DNA of 26,100 bases from Thermoflexales bacterium (GTDB lineage: Bacteria > Chloroflexota > Anaerolineae > Fen-1058): the NCBI GenBank assembly GCA_016931085.1, contig JAFGFO010000250.1, forward strand, positions 1-26,100, given 5' to 3'. This document shows positions 15,869 through 22,416 of this stretch, in pieces. The notes below the pieces were generated by a model. That model was given only the letters and a program-made list of their open reading frames with translations, made no database searches and was not told the DNA's origin. The translations under genes were made by a program, and so were the position numbers. Position 1 is the stretch's first letter; every line of letters begins with the position of its first letter.

Positions 15869-16741
15869 TTACGTTTCACGTTTCCATGCCAGCAGCCAAT
15901 ATTCGATCAACGTGACCAGGCTGTACAAGCTGATCGACATGGTGGCTAGCGTCAGCACGGCGACGAACATCAGGGCCGTGTCGTACAAGCCCTGGCCTTG
16001 ATTGACCAAAAAGCCCAGGCCGCGATCCGCGCCGACAAATTCTCCCACGACAGCGCCGATGACGGATAGAGTTGCGCCGACTTTGAGCCCAGACAGCAGT
16101 ACGGGCAGGGCGGCCGGGATCTCGAGCTTGGTCAGCATCTGCCAACGCGTGGCCCTGAGCGAGCGCATCAGCTCGCGCAGCCCCGGGTCAGCTCCCCGCA
16201 GGCCGGTGATGGTGTTGATCAGGATGGGGAAGAAGACGATCAACGCGGCGACCAGCACCTTGGACAGCCGCCCGGTACCCACCCAGATGACCAGGATGGG
16301 CGCGATGGCGACGGTCGGCACCGATTGCGAGGCGACCAGGTACGGCGCGAGCAGGCGTTCCAGCAGGACCGAGCGCGCCAGCACGTAGCCCAGGCTAAAG
16401 GCCACCGCCATTCCCAACGCCAGACCTGACAACACTTCGCTGGCCGTCATACCGGCGTGGTACAACAGCGTAGGCCAGCCAAGGGAAAGCAGGCGTGTCC
16501 AGACCCGGTCTGGGCCGGGCAGGATGTAAGGCGGCAACTGGCTGAGCCGCACGATGGATGCCCACGCGCCAAGGAATAGCATCACTGCGATGGGCGCGAT
16601 GATCACCTGGGCGCGCTTGTGCTGCATGGCAGAATAGAGCGTGGAGTGCGAATCGCGAATCGCGAATTTTCTCCCATTCCCCGCGACGCAGTCCTGATTC
16701 CCGCGAAGCGTCCTTGATTTCACCGTCTGCGCTATGTTCAT
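15869..16741 (-). CDS. ribX: Riboflavin/flavin-precursor ABC transporter permease
   Basis: A 290-residue permease with about six membrane segments (first at about 46-66). The binding-protein-dependent transport motif (EAA-like loop) reads ELMRSLRATRWQMLTKLEIPAALP. It is of the SsuC/TauC-like class. The frame opens at 16807, but that region holds the attenuator hairpin; ATG 16741 has AGGAG seven bases upstream and is chosen. A Met at 16627 begins nearer the usual family start but has no ribosome site. Residues about 1-42 are an atypical hydrophilic extension encoded partly by a 7-bp repeat (16646-16666). First gene after the FMN riboswitch, whose terminator sits just ahead of the ribosome site. 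Confidence 0.85.
   Translation of the reverse strand: MNIAQTVKSRTLRGNQDCVAGNGRKFAIRDSHSTLYSAMQHKRAQVIIAPIAVMLFLGAWASIVRLSQLPPYILPGPDRVWTRLLSLGWPTLLYHAGMTASEVLSGLALGMAVAFSLGYVLARSVLLERLLAPYLVASQSVPTVAIAPILVIWVGTGRLSKVLVAALIVFFPILINTITGLRGADPGLRELMRSLRATRWQMLTKLEIPAALPVLLSGLKVGATLSVIGAVVGEFVGADRGLGFLVNQGQGLYDTALMFVAVLTLATMSISLYSLVTLIEYWLLAWKRET
16646..16666. repeat. Three tandem heptamers (TCGCGAA type) in the permease 5' region
   Basis: GTGCGAA, TCGCGAA, TCGCGAA on the plus strand. They fall inside the predicted N-terminal extension of the permease, encoding part of KFAIRDSHS. Confidence 0.75.
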
Positions 16742-16755
16742 CGTCCTGCTCCTAG

Positions 16756-16791
16756 AAAAGCAAAACCCCAAAGGCTGGGTAGCCCTCGGGG
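16756..16791 (-). terminator. Attenuator terminator downstream of the FMN riboswitch
   Basis: On the minus strand CCCC (16788-16791) and AGGGCT pair with AGCCTT and GGGG (16766-16769), followed by TTTTGCTTTT (16756-16765). It lies between the aptamer and the permease ribosome site, the place expected for transcription termination when FMN is bound. A separate GNRA-capped hairpin, CGCCATT-GAGA-AATGGCG (16802-16819), lies between it and the aptamer and may be part of the switch. Confidence 0.65.
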
Positions 16792-16865
16792 CGCTGTGAC
16801 TCGCCATTTCTCAATGGCGCCGCTGGCAGGCGCTTGCGCAGTTACACGCGCGTAGCTAGAGAGTG

Positions 16866-17009
16866 CCTTCTTCCATCCGGACTGTACCGTCGGCCCCGGA
16901 GTTTCACCGGGTCATGTCTTGTCAGACTCGCGGGCTGTACCGCCGATCGGGAATTGACACACTTGGAAAAAGCTTGCTTATTCCAAGTGCTCTCACCCTG
17001 CCCCGAAGG
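16866..17009 (-). ncRNA. FMN riboswitch (RFN element)
   Basis: On the minus strand the conserved RFN segments appear in order: CTTCGGGGCAGGGTG, CGGCGGTA, AGCCCGCGAG, GACCCGGTGAAA, CTCCGGGGCCGACGGTA and AGTCCGGATGGAAGAAGG. The closing stem pairs CCTTC (17005-17009) with GAAGG (16866-16870). The aptamer senses FMN and normally turns off riboflavin synthesis or uptake genes. Between GGGTG and ATTCCC there is an extra hairpin, CACTTGGAA...TTCCAAGTG, longer than the usual small loop. Thiamine (TPP) aptamer motifs are absent. A consensus promoter precedes it and an attenuator follows it. Confidence 0.93.
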
Positions 17010-17030
17010 TCGTGTTCTTTTGTCGACTGG

Positions 17031-17059
17031 ATTATAACATCTTGTCCTGGGATTGTCAA
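17031..17059 (-). promoter_or_regulatory. Consensus sigma70 promoter of the riboswitch-ABC operon
   Basis: On the minus strand TTGACA (complement of 17054-17059), a 17-bp spacer and TATAAT (complement of 17031-17036), with TGT directly before the -10. This is the best promoter in the window. Transcription should start near 17024, about 15 bases before the aptamer. Confidence 0.88.
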
Positions 17060-17172
17060 GGTTTGTGCTTGGCGGTGCACGTCAAAGTTTTGAACTAATA
17101 GGGTGCTGGTCGCCCCCAATTTTTCAAATCCGCAAAATCTCAACAGATGCGCTTATTCCGATAGCCCGTGAT

Positions 17173-18741
17173 CTATTTTGGATTGAGCGGCACGCTGGCC
17201 TCGATCGTGGTGCCCGAGCCTGGCTCTGAGCGGACGGCCAACGTGCCTTGCAGTTGCTCGGCCCGTTCGCGCATTGTGCCCAGGCCCATGCCACCGCCCT
17301 GGCTGGCGACTTGCGGGTCAAAACCGCGCCCATTATCCACGATTTCCAACACGGCCTGCCCAGCGCGAATGCCCAGGCGAACCGCGACACACGTCGCTGC
17401 CGCGTGCTTGATGGCATTGTTCAACGCTTCTTGAGCGATACGGTACAAGCCCTCTTCAATGTGCGCCGGCCATTCAAACACGTCTTCCGCCTCGAGGTGC
17501 GCCTCGATGCCGGCCCGTTTTTCGACGGCCTCCAGGCGGCTGCGCAGCGCCCCCAGTAAGCCTTGCTGCTCCAAGGCTGGTGGGCGCAATTCGTGGACGA
17601 GCAGGCGCATCTCCTTGAGCGCCTGCTGGGTGATCTCGCCAATCCGGCCCAGGTACTCGGCGGCGTGCTCCGCATTGCCGGTGAGCACCTGCCGCCGCCA
17701 ACCCTCGGAGAGCAGGCGCAGGCTATACAGCGACTGGGTGACAGAATCGTGCAGCTCGCGAGCCAGCCGGTTGCGCTCTTCCAGGATGGCCAAGTCCCGG
17801 TTTTGTTGATACAGGCGCGCGTTCTCGATGGCAATCGCCGCCTGGTGGGCAAAGATTTGCAGGACCTGGGCAGCTTCTTCATCGTAAGCTCCCACTCTAA
17901 AGCTGTCGGCCGTCAGCACGCCGATCGCTTGATCGCCTATCATCAAGGGTGCGCCCATCCAGCAGCGAATACGCTCACCACCTTCCCATACAACCCAGTC
18001 TGGATCGTCACGCACATCTGGAATCACCAGGGGCTGCTTGTTTTTAAAGACCCGCACGAAAGGTTGCGGACTAGAAAGCGGGATGCGTTGCCCCACGTAA
18101 GCATCGGCCAGCCGGCCTCCCCCCGAGATGGTCAAGTTATCGCCCTCGTGCAAAAAGATACCACTACCATCGTATTGAATGACGTATCTGAGCTGTTCCA
18201 CGATGTGAGCCAGCACGGTGTCACAGTCGAGGCTGGTTGTGAGAACTTGAGCCACCTGCCGCAAGCTTTCGGCCATCTGGCGCTGGCGGTCGGTTTCAAG
18301 CAGGGCCAGTTCGAGCTGGGCCTGTGCCCCTTCTAGCTCGCTCGTGCGGTCAGCCACGCGTTGGTCCATGAATTCGTAAAAAACTTGCAGCTCGCGTGAC
18401 ATGATATTGAACTGGCGAGCCAACTCTTCGATCTCGTCGCCGGTTCGCGCGGTGATGGTTTGCCCAAAATTCCCCTTGGCAACTTGCTGCGCGGCGCTGA
18501 TCAGCTCGGTGATGGGGCGCGTGATTTGCCTGACTCCTGTGACAACCATCAGCGCGGAGGCGACCACGCCCAGGACTAGCAGCAGGAGCAACAGATACTG
18601 GTAGCCTTGATAGCGACTCGCCAAGGTGGCCCAATCCTCTTTGACGACGAGTGCCACGGCCAGCAAGGTCATGGCCGTCGGCACAAGGGACCAGGCGATA
18701 ATTTTAGCTCGTAAGCTTTTCCACCGGATTCCTGGCAGCAT
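17173..18741 (-). CDS. Membrane NarL-type sensor histidine kinase with HAMP and GAF domains
   Basis: A 522-residue kinase. Two membrane helices (about 11-33 and 47-68) flank only a short external loop. A HAMP domain (about 70-122), coiled coil (125-165) and GAF domain (about 165-310, ending AIAIENARLYQQNRD) follow. The HisKA_3 box EERNRLARELHDSVTQ carries His331. The ATPase part has EALNNAIKHA, DNGRGFD and GMGLGTMRERAE. This is the NarX/LiaS/DesK class that pairs with LuxR-type regulators such as the one at 20876-21532. The tiny external loop suggests that sensing is by the GAF or membrane rather than by an external ligand. ATG 18741 lacks a ribosome site; a TAAAAT box lies just upstream, so a leaderless start is possible. 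Confidence 0.92.
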   Translation of the reverse strand: MLPGIRWKSLRAKIIAWSLVPTAMTLLAVALVVKEDWATLASRYQGYQYLLLLLLVLGVVASALMVVTGVRQITRPITELISAAQQVAKGNFGQTITARTGDEIEELARQFNIMSRELQVFYEFMDQRVADRTSELEGAQAQLELALLETDRQRQMAESLRQVAQVLTTSLDCDTVLAHIVEQLRYVIQYDGSGIFLHEGDNLTISGGGRLADAYVGQRIPLSSPQPFVRVFKNKQPLVIPDVRDDPDWVVWEGGERIRCWMGAPLMIGDQAIGVLTADSFRVGAYDEEAAQVLQIFAHQAAIAIENARLYQQNRDLAILEERNRLARELHDSVTQSLYSLRLLSEGWRRQVLTGNAEHAAEYLGRIGEITQQALKEMRLLVHELRPPALEQQGLLGALRSRLEAVEKRAGIEAHLEAEDVFEWPAHIEEGLYRIAQEALNNAIKHAAATCVAVRLGIRAGQAVLEIVDNGRGFDPQVASQGGGMGLGTMRERAEQLQGTLAVRSEPGSGTTIEASVPLNPK

Positions 18742-18791
18742 GCAGTCTATTTTAATACATGTGCGACATTTGCGCCACTCGTTCTACACCA

Positions 18792-19241
18792 TCAATGCAG
18801 CTGAGCCTGCACGCTCAAGTCCTTTTTGATGCGCAGGCAGATCGTGTTGCCGCCTTGCGGGGTCTGCCTGATATCGAACTCGTCTACCAGGCCTTGCATC
18901 AAGTAGATCCCCCAGCCACGGTTACAAGCACTCTCGCCCGGACGCGGCAGCAAGGCCGGCATAGCGTTCCGCCCGGTGTCCGAGACGGTGATTTCTAAAC
19001 AGTTGCCCTGCATAGTCAGATCTATCGTGACCCGCGCATGCCCATCCATCGCATTGCCGTGCTCGATGGCATTGATGCAGGCTTCGGCAACGGCCGACTT
19101 GATGTCGTCGATGCGATCGGGTAAAAAACCCATCCGCTGGGCGACGACCGCCACAGAGGCCATGGCCACCTTCTCATAACCGAGTTCGCTAGGCAGACGC
19201 AAGGTTATCACTCTATCGTGCTCCTCTCTACAAGTATTCAT
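18792..19241 (-). CDS. RsbW-like ATP-binding protein (anti-sigma/serine kinase fold)
   Basis: A 149-residue protein of the HATPase_c_2 type. Motifs: EACINAIEHGN (N-box, 53-63), VSDTGRN (87-92) and a G2-like NRGWGIYLMQGLVDE (107-121). Such proteins bind or phosphorylate anti-sigma antagonists, or act as regulatory kinases in partner-switching systems. No sigma factor or STAS antagonist gene is in the window. ATG 19241 is preferred over the GTG at 19295: the latter lies inside the upstream kinase gene, while ATG 19241 is 20 bases after that gene's stop and has a weak GGGAC site. Position between two histidine kinases suggests a shared signalling unit. Confidence 0.85.
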   Translation of the reverse strand: MNTCREEHDRVITLRLPSELGYEKVAMASVAVVAQRMGFLPDRIDDIKSAVAEACINAIEHGNAMDGHARVTIDLTMQGNCLEITVSDTGRNAMPALLPRPGESACNRGWGIYLMQGLVDEFDIRQTPQGGNTICLRIKKDLSVQAQLH

Positions 19242-19261
19242 AACTCGCTCGTCCCACGCTG

Positions 19262-20110
19262 TCAAAGCACTGCTAGGCTGGGGCAGGTCGACCACGGCAG
19301 CCAGTAAGCAGTCTGGGGCAGGCTTGAAGCTGCCGGGCTGCTAGCGTGCATGGCAGGGAAGCTGATGGTGAACTGGCTTCCCTGGCCGGGCTCGCTCTTG
19401 ATTTGAATTGTCCCACCATGTTCGATGACCACCGCTTTGACTATGGTGAGGCCGAGTCCTAACCCTCCGTATTGGCGGGTTGTCGAGCCATCCGCCTGGA
19501 AGAAACCGTCGAGGACATGCTCCAATTCTTGGGGCGCCATGCCAATGCCAGTATCGGCCACGGCCAGGTAAACCCGCTCCTGCTCGGCGTACAATCGCAC
19601 CGAGACCCGGCCGCCGCTTGGCGTGAACTTGAGCGCATTTTCGACCAGGCACTCGATGGCATGGTGCAATTGCTGCGGGTCCCCCCGTACGAATGGGATA
19701 TTGGATTCAATCTGCGCTTCCAGAGTGATCCCGGCCTGCGCGGCAAGCGTGCGTTTCACATCCAAGACTTGCGTGACGGCCTCGGCCAGCGCAAGCGGCA
19801 AAAACGCTGTCAAATTTGCCTCGATGGCCAGGAGAACGTCGATGCGCTCGATCAACTTGTTGAGCACACGGGCGCGCTCGGTAATGGTTTTGACCGCATA
19901 GTGCTGGCCGCTCGTGAGCTCGCCCATGTCACCATTGGCTAACATTTCTGCGTATCCATAAAGAATAGCCAACGGGGTGCGCAGCTCGTGAGAAACATTC
20001 CGAGCAAAGGTTGAATGAAGCTCGCTTGCAAATTCTTTCTCTTTGTACAAGGTTTCTGTCGCCAATAGCGTGTAGCCCGTCATCTTTTCAATCTTAGCGA
20101 TCGCAGTCAT
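19262..20110 (-). CDS. Soluble sensor histidine kinase
   Basis: A 282-residue kinase without membrane segments. H-box SHELRTPLAI with His41, N-box LVENALKFTP, G1 DTGIGM, F-box LDGFFQ and G2 GLGLGL are all present, so the catalytic parts are complete. Only about 30 residues precede the H-box, so there is no sensor domain of its own; input must come from a partner. The frame extends to 20188, but ATG 20110 has GGGAG in place, and a TATAAT box (complement of 20160-20165) overlaps the alternative ATG at 20161, placing the transcript start downstream of it. The last 25 residues are Ser/Pro-rich and not part of the ATPase fold. Confidence 0.88.
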   Translation of the reverse strand: MTAIAKIEKMTGYTLLATETLYKEKEFASELHSTFARNVSHELRTPLAILYGYAEMLANGDMGELTSGQHYAVKTITERARVLNKLIERIDVLLAIEANLTAFLPLALAEAVTQVLDVKRTLAAQAGITLEAQIESNIPFVRGDPQQLHHAIECLVENALKFTPSGGRVSVRLYAEQERVYLAVADTGIGMAPQELEHVLDGFFQADGSTTRQYGGLGLGLTIVKAVVIEHGGTIQIKSEPGQGSQFTISFPAMHASSPAASSLPQTAYWLPWSTCPSLAVL

Positions 20111-20159
20111 TGCGCTCTCCCATTTCGCTGTTTGATCCCGCTGTCTTTGAACTGAATCC

Positions 20160-20165
20160 ATTATA
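20160..20165 (-). promoter_or_regulatory. -10 box upstream of the soluble histidine kinase
   Basis: TATAAT on the minus strand, about 50 bases before ATG 20110. No recognisable -35. It helps decide the start codon. The surrounding gap 20111-20270 holds no gene that I can support. Confidence 0.4.
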
Positions 20166-20270
20166 CGAGCTTTCTGGGCCGCGCGCATCGCCTGGGAGAG
20201 GTGTTTGAGCTAACACAATAAGGTGTTTCGGCGACACGCTTGCTACCTCGGGCCGTGGGCAATCTACCTC

Positions 20271-20735
20271 TTATGTGGTAGCCAACGAGCCGCTGGAGGT
20301 CGCAGGCTTCCCCTGGGCCAGCGTGGATCGTGCACTTGAAACCTTAAACCTGAAACCATTTTGGGAGTATGCCTCGTGAATGGCGCCGAGCAATTGTTGG
20401 GGCAAGGCTCCTTTCGGCAAATAGCCCAAGGCGCCAGCCTGAAGGGCCAGGCGTGACTCTTCTTCGGCCAGGCCGGTCAGGACGAGTATGCGTGCGTGGG
20501 GATCTTCTCGCCTGATCTCGCCGATGGCTTCGAGACCGCTCTTGCGCGGCATGGCCAGGTCCATCAAGATGACATCCGGCCGCAGGGCGTGAGCTTGCGC
20601 TACCGCTTCTGCGCCGTCGGCGGCCTCTCCCACCAGTTCCAGACCTGGTTCGCTAGACAGCAAGATACGCAATCCTTCGCGTACGACGGCGTGGTCGTCG
20701 GCAATCAAGACACGGATAGGGATATTTGCAGACAT
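20271..20735 (-). CDS. Receiver-only response regulator, apparently lost its HTH output domain
   Basis: A 154-residue protein with a complete receiver: acidic pair DD (13-14), phospho-acceptor Asp59 (VILMDLAMP), Thr87 and Lys108. It closely resembles the regulator at 20876-21532 up to about residue 122 (QQLLGAIHEAY). After that the other protein continues into a linker and LuxR-type HTH, while this one reads NGFRFKVSSARST and stops at 154. The divergent tail is encoded by 7-bp repeats (20336-20356), and no HTH remnant is found downstream. ATG 20735 has AGGAG. It may now work as a phosphate sink or by protein contact; a decaying duplicate is the alternative. Confidence 0.87.
   Translation of the reverse strand: MSANIPIRVLIADDHAVVREGLRILLSSEPGLELVGEAADGAEAVAQAHALRPDVILMDLAMPRKSGLEAIGEIRREDPHARILVLTGLAEEESRLALQAGALGYLPKGALPQQLLGAIHEAYSQNGFRFKVSSARSTLAQGKPATSSGSLATT
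20336..20356. repeat. Three tandem heptamers at the truncation point of the receiver gene
   Basis: TTGAAAC, CTTAAAC, CTGAAAC on the plus strand. In-frame within the receiver-only gene; encodes about GFRFKVS just after the conserved receiver ends. Confidence 0.8.
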
Positions 20736-20846
20736 AGTTCTCCTGTAACAGCATCATTTGCTATCATTGTACAGGAATATAGCCCGCCGCGCATCGACCC
20801 AGGTGGGGATTTTGAACTCACAAAAAGTGGTATTTAGAGGGGGACG

Positions 20847-20868
20847 GCCTACCACATTTGTGGTAGGC
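20847..20868. promoter_or_regulatory. 22-bp palindrome, candidate operator
   Basis: GCCTACCACA-TT-TGTGGTAGGC is a perfect dyad with a 2-base centre, lying just downstream of the complete regulator gene and 112 bases upstream of the receiver-only gene. A half-site-like GGCTACCACATAA (complement) recurs at the stop of the receiver-only gene (20270-20282). No U-tract follows on either strand, so an operator is more likely than a terminator. The rest of 20736-20875 holds no gene. Confidence 0.5.
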
Positions 20869-20875
20869 GCCATTT

Positions 20876-21532
20876 CTATGCCGCCTCGCTCAGCTTGGCC
20901 AGCCCTTCGCGTAGGGCATACAGCGCTGCCTGGGTGCGATTGGCCAGGTGCAATTTACCCAGGATATTCCGGACGTGCGTGCGCACCGTCCACGCGCTGA
21001 TCACCAGCTTGTCGGCGATGGCCTGGTTTTCGAGGCCCTGGGCGATCAGCTTGAGCACCTCTACTTCGCGCTCTGTTAACGGGTCCCCGGCAGGAGGAAG
21101 AGCCGAGGGTTGTTTTAGCTCGTGGATCAGCTTGAGAGCGATGCTAGGGTGCAGCGAGGATTCACCCCGATAGACATCGCGAATGGCTTGCAATAACTGT
21201 TGGGGAGACGAGTCTTTGAGCAGATAGCCCAGGGCGCCGGCTTTGATGGCGGGAAAGACCTGGTCATCTTCGGCGAAACTGGTCAGGACCAGGATGCGGG
21301 CGTCGGGGTCCTCGCGCTTGATGTCGCGGATGGCTTCGAGGCCATTTTTGCGCGGCATCACCATGTCCATGAGAATCACGTCGGGGTGCAGCGAGCGGGC
21401 TCTGAACATGGCCTCGACACCGTCGGCTGCCTCGCCCACCACTTCCATCCCCGGCTCGCTGGCAATCAGGGTGCGTAGCCCTTCACGTACGATGGCGTGG
21501 TCGTCGGCGATCAAGACGCGGATGTTGTCCAC
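20876..21532 (-). CDS. NarL/LuxR-family response regulator
   Basis: A 218-residue two-domain regulator. The receiver has DD (10-11), phospho-acceptor Asp56 (VILMDMVMP), Thr84 and Lys106. A Pro-rich linker leads to a LuxR-type HTH (151-215: LTEREVEVLKLIAQG, ADKLVISAWTVRTHVRNILGKL). The start is a GTG at 21532 with a strong AGGAGGT six bases away. The membrane NarL-type kinase at 17173-18741 is the natural partner. The adjacent receiver-only gene looks like its duplicate. Target genes cannot be read, though the palindrome at 20847 is a candidate site. Confidence 0.95.
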   Translation of the reverse strand: MDNIRVLIADDHAIVREGLRTLIASEPGMEVVGEAADGVEAMFRARSLHPDVILMDMVMPRKNGLEAIRDIKREDPDARILVLTSFAEDDQVFPAIKAGALGYLLKDSSPQQLLQAIRDVYRGESSLHPSIALKLIHELKQPSALPPAGDPLTEREVEVLKLIAQGLENQAIADKLVISAWTVRTHVRNILGKLHLANRTQAALYALREGLAKLSEAA

Positions 21533-21600
21533 AAGACACCTCCTGGCACACGGGTTATACGTGTCTATTGTATCACAATTTGTGCAATCTGGCGGCTGGC

Positions 21601-22416
21601 TCAGCCTGCCCGTTTCGGCAGCAGGGCGAGGATCTCGCCGGCCACTTCTTCGACCGATTTACCCGTGACGTCGATCTCCTGCCAGCCATGATCACGACCC
21701 AGACGCCGAGCATAGAGCAGTTCCTGGCGGAGATGGGCCAGTGAGGCATAGCCCTCGATCGGCGTCCCGAGCTGTCCGGCGCGCACGCGCCGCAGCTCCA
21801 GCAGGCGCTCGGGGCTGGTGACCAGGCAGAAAACTCGTTCCGGCGGCAGCGCCAGCAGCTCTGGAGGAGGGGCGACCTTGGGGATAAGCGGTACGTTGGC
21901 GGCGAACCAGCCGCGGTAAGCCAGGTACAAGGTGATGGGCGTCTTCATCGTGCGCGAGACGCCGGTCAGGACGAGCTCGGCCTGCTTCAAGCCCTCGGGG
22001 TGCTGCCCATCGTCGTGGCGGAAGGCAAACTCGACGGCTTCGATCTCGCGGGACTTGGCCTCGGCCAATTGCTTGAACAGCCCCGGCTTTTCACGCGGCA
22101 TGAGCCTGAGATGGGTGGTCAAGCGATCCAGCAGAGGCCCCATCAGGTCCATCGAATCCAGGCCGTGCGCGCGCGCCTCGGCCAGCAGCAGGCCGCGCAG
22201 GTTGTTGCGAACCAGGGTGTGAATGATAAGCCCTGCCCCCACCTCGGCTGCTTCACGCACCACGGCGTGCACTTGCTGTTGGGTGTTGATCTCGCCACGC
22301 CGCACCAACTCCCACGGCGCGCCCTTGAACTGGGCCAGGGCCGAGCGCAGCATGCTCTCGGCCGTCTTGCCGGTGGCATCGGAAACGATGAATAGGATTA
22401 ATTTGGAGCCTTTCAT
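21601..22416 (-). CDS. ppsR: Pyruvate,phosphate dikinase / PEP synthase regulatory protein (DUF299 kinase-phosphorylase)
   Basis: A 271-residue bifunctional regulator. The family phosphorylates a threonine of PEP synthase or PPDK with ADP and removes it by phosphorolysis, switching gluconeogenic entry. Seen: the N-terminal FIVSDATGKTAE motif (10-20), ELVLTGVSRTMKTPITLYLA with P-loop-like GVSRTMKTP (152-160), and WQEIDVTGKSVEEVA near the end. Length fits the family. The frame extends to 22602, but ATG 22416 overlaps the upstream stop (ATGA), has CGGAG upstream and starts at the family N-terminus. No PEP synthase or PPDK gene is in the window, so which one it controls is unknown. Confidence 0.95.
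   Translation of the reverse strand: MKGSKLILFIVSDATGKTAESMLRSALAQFKGAPWELVRRGEINTQQQVHAVVREAAEVGAGLIIHTLVRNNLRGLLLAEARAHGLDSMDLMGPLLDRLTTHLRLMPREKPGLFKQLAEAKSREIEAVEFAFRHDDGQHPEGLKQAELVLTGVSRTMKTPITLYLAYRGWFAANVPLIPKVAPPPELLALPPERVFCLVTSPERLLELRRVRAGQLGTPIEGYASLAHLRQELLYARRLGRDHGWQEIDVTGKSVEEVAGEILALLPKRAG

Noticed and set aside
16866..17009. TPP riboswitch, suggested by the THI5-like binding protein
   Set aside because: The conserved segments are those of the FMN aptamer; the thi-box motif is not present.
20847..20868. Intrinsic terminator after the NarL-type regulator
   Set aside because: No U-tract on either strand and a 2-base centre; an operator-like dyad is a better reading.
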